DNA from: Planctomycetota bacterium
GTDB lineage: Bacteria > Planctomycetota > UBA1135 > UBA2386
DNA: 6,688 nt
Direction of reading: 5' to 3'
Assembly: GCA_020425885.1 (NCBI GenBank)
Contig: JAGQRA010000856.1
Coordinates: 1-6,688 of the forward strand
Position 1 is the stretch's first letter, and every line of letters starts with the position of its first letter. Shown here in pieces: positions 6,064 to 6,688 of this stretch. The position numbers and the translations under genes were made by a program. The notes below the pieces were generated by a model. It did not search any database, was not told where the DNA came from, and saw only the letters and a list, made by a program, of their open reading frames with translations.

Positions 6064-6075
6064 CTGATGCATAGT
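6047..6075 (+). promoter_or_regulatory. Candidate promoter of the argR-argC operon
   Basis: TTGCGC (6047-6052) and CATAGT (6070-6075) are 17 nt apart and each match four of six sigma-70 consensus positions. The -10 lies inside the first ARG box, so bound ArgR would block RNA polymerase directly. The predicted start near 6082 would leave a leader of about 16 nt before the argR ATG. Assigned by eye only. Confidence 0.35.
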
Positions 6076-6101
6076 TATGCGCCTCTGACGCATAACTATG
6101 C
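6069..6101 (+). promoter_or_regulatory. Arginine operator: two mirrored ARG boxes overlapping the argR start codon
   Basis: GCATAGTTATGCG (6069-6081) and CGCATAACTATGC (6089-6101) are exact reverse complements, separated by 7 nt. Each half is itself a near-palindrome (GCATA-2nt-TATGC; cores 6069-6080 and 6090-6101), as expected of an ARG box, which in known ArgR regulons is an AT-rich imperfect palindrome of about 18 bp related to TGCATA/TGAAT half-sites. The two box centres are 21 bp apart, the spacing of the paired boxes bound by an ArgR hexamer. The second box contains the argR ATG (6098-6100). The position immediately upstream of argR points to autorepression in the presence of arginine. 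Confidence 0.8.
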
Positions 6102-6568
6102 CAACGACCCAGGACCCGAGAAACGATCGCCGGCAGCGCATCGTCGCGCTGCTGCGGAAGGCCGTGGTCAGGAACCAGCCCGAACTGCAGGACCTCCTCG
6201 CCGACGACGGCTTCGTGGTCAATCAGGCGACGCTGTCGCGCGACCTGCGCGACCTCGGCGTGATGAAGGGCAAGGACGGCTACGAGTTGCCGACCACGCA
6301 GAATCCGCTGCCCGGTGACGAACGACAGGGCCTGCTGCAGGCGTTGCAGAGCTGGCTCGTCGATGCCACCCCGGCGCAGAACCTCGTCGTGCTCCACACC
6401 CCGGCCGGCGGCGCGCAGCCGCTGGCGCTGGCCTTCGATCGCGCCGCGCTGCCCGGCGTCGTCGGCACCATCGCCGGCGACGACACCGTGCTCGCGATCT
6501 GCGCCGACGCCCAGAAGGCACGGTCGCTGTGCAAGCGGCTGCTCACCGACCGGGGGCGACGCGGATGA
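6098..6568 (+). CDS. argR: Arginine repressor ArgR/AhrC
   Basis: A 156-residue protein, the normal length for ArgR. The N-terminal winged helix-turn-helix spans about 10-68; the recognition helix carries N-Q-A-T-L-S-R-D-L-R-D-L-G-V (42-55), close to the family's Q-A-T-V-S-R-D-I motif. After a short linker, the C-terminal oligomerisation and arginine-binding domain (about 75-150) contains G-T-I-A-G-D-D-T-V-L (123-132), the hallmark motif whose Asp pair binds arginine at the trimer interface. With bound arginine the hexamer represses arginine biosynthesis genes and may activate catabolism. The frame is closed by a TGA at 6086-6088, so the ATG at 6098 is the only sensible start. It lacks an obvious Shine-Dalgarno sequence and sits inside an ARG box. 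The TGA stop overlaps the argC start (ATGA), indicating one transcript with coupled translation. Confidence 0.95.
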   Translation: MPTTQDPRNDRRQRIVALLRKAVVRNQPELQDLLADDGFVVNQATLSRDLRDLGVMKGKDGYELPTTQNPLPGDERQGLLQALQSWLVDATPAQNLVVLHTPAGGAQPLALAFDRAALPGVVGTIAGDDTVLAICADAQKARSLCKRLLTDRGRRG

Positions 6569-6688
6569 CGGCGACCAAGACCTGCGCCATCGTCGGCGCC
6601 TCGGGATACACCGGCCGCGAGCTGCTGCGACTGCTGCGGCAGCATCCGAGCCTGCGCGCCGACGTCATCATGACGGCGCGCCCCGGCG
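6565..6688 (+). CDS. argC: N-acetyl-gamma-glutamyl-phosphate reductase, N-terminal fragment
   Basis: The first 41 codons are present; the gene continues past the right edge. The sequence after MTATKT reads C-A-I-V-G-A-S-G-Y-T-G-R-E-L-L-R-L-L (7-24), the NADP-binding G-A-S/T-G-Y-x-G-x-E-L motif that starts ArgC proteins. ArgC reduces N-acetyl-glutamyl phosphate to the semialdehyde, the third step of arginine biosynthesis, in the cytoplasm. Its ATG overlaps the argR stop by four bases (ATGA); a G-run at 6552-6556 about 8 nt upstream may serve as a weak RBS. Placement directly behind argR and the ARG boxes means it is controlled by arginine. The active-site cysteine lies beyond the window. Other short-chain reductases with this nucleotide fold are possible in principle, but the argR neighbour makes argC nearly certain. 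Confidence 0.93.
   Translation, partial: MTATKTCAIVGASGYTGRELLRLLRQHPSLRADVIMTARPG

Noticed and set aside
6069..6101. The perfect inverted repeat as an insertion-element end or recombination site
   Set aside because: There is no transposase or flanking duplication, and the nested palindromes, 21-bp centre spacing and position before argR are explained by an ArgR operator.
6067..6318. An 83-codon plus-strand frame across the arg operator and the 5' half of argR
   Set aside because: It overlaps argR in another frame, is Arg/Ala/Pro-rich with no motif, and begins inside the operator.
1..6688. CRISPR array, tRNA/rRNA genes, phage or transposon genes
   Set aside because: No spaced direct repeats, cloverleaf-like segments, integrases or transposases were seen on either strand.

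Overview
The window is very GC-rich and densely coded, with long third-position-GC shadow frames opposite the real genes. The gene content best fits a high-GC member of the Planctomycetota or a relative. It includes secreted proteins whose signal peptides end in ...AQ, a DUF2911 lipid-free secreted protein, GYF_2/DUF4328 and TPR proteins of unknown function, and an ArgR/AhrC-type arginine repressor. This assignment is an inference from family content; there is no rRNA or marker gene to settle it.

Layout. The left three quarters (1-5074) is a run of five minus-strand genes. Reading in their direction these are: a GYF_2-DUF4328 membrane protein (5074-4139); a methyltransferase fused to a TPR-like tail (4070-2661); a cytoplasmic TPR protein (2554-515); a small glutaredoxin-like gene with an in-frame UGA (436-197); and the first 26 codons of a secreted protein (79 to the window edge). 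Gaps of 68-117 nt separate them, so they may or may not be one operon. A 265-nt divergent intergenic region (5075-5339) holds candidate promoters for both sides. The plus strand then carries a secreted DUF2911 protein (5340-6017), a hairpin, a two-box arginine operator, argR (6098-6568) and the start of argC (6565 to the edge), which overlaps argR by ATGA.

Main discovery. The glutaredoxin-like gene at 197-436 is a probable selenoprotein gene. An in-frame TGA (392-394, codon 15) sits exactly where the N-terminal active-site cysteine belongs, giving the motif U-P-G-C. The 79-residue reading frame is otherwise complete, with its own RBS, the cis-proline motif and a normal end. Starting 13 nt after the UGA, the mRNA can fold into a hairpin (358-378) like a bacterial SECIS: a 6-bp lower stem, one bulged nucleotide, a 2-bp upper stem and an apical AGUU loop 22 nt from the UGA. 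TGA also serves as the normal terminator here (this gene, the methyltransferase gene, argR), so a genome-wide reassignment of UGA is unlikely. A standard gene caller would report only a 60-residue fragment starting at Met20 and lose the active-site selenocysteine.

Second point of interest. argR is preceded by two ARG-box-like palindromes that are exact mirror images of each other. Their centres are 21 bp apart, as in classical ArgR operators, and the second box contains the argR start codon. This predicts tight autoregulation of an argR-argC operon by arginine.
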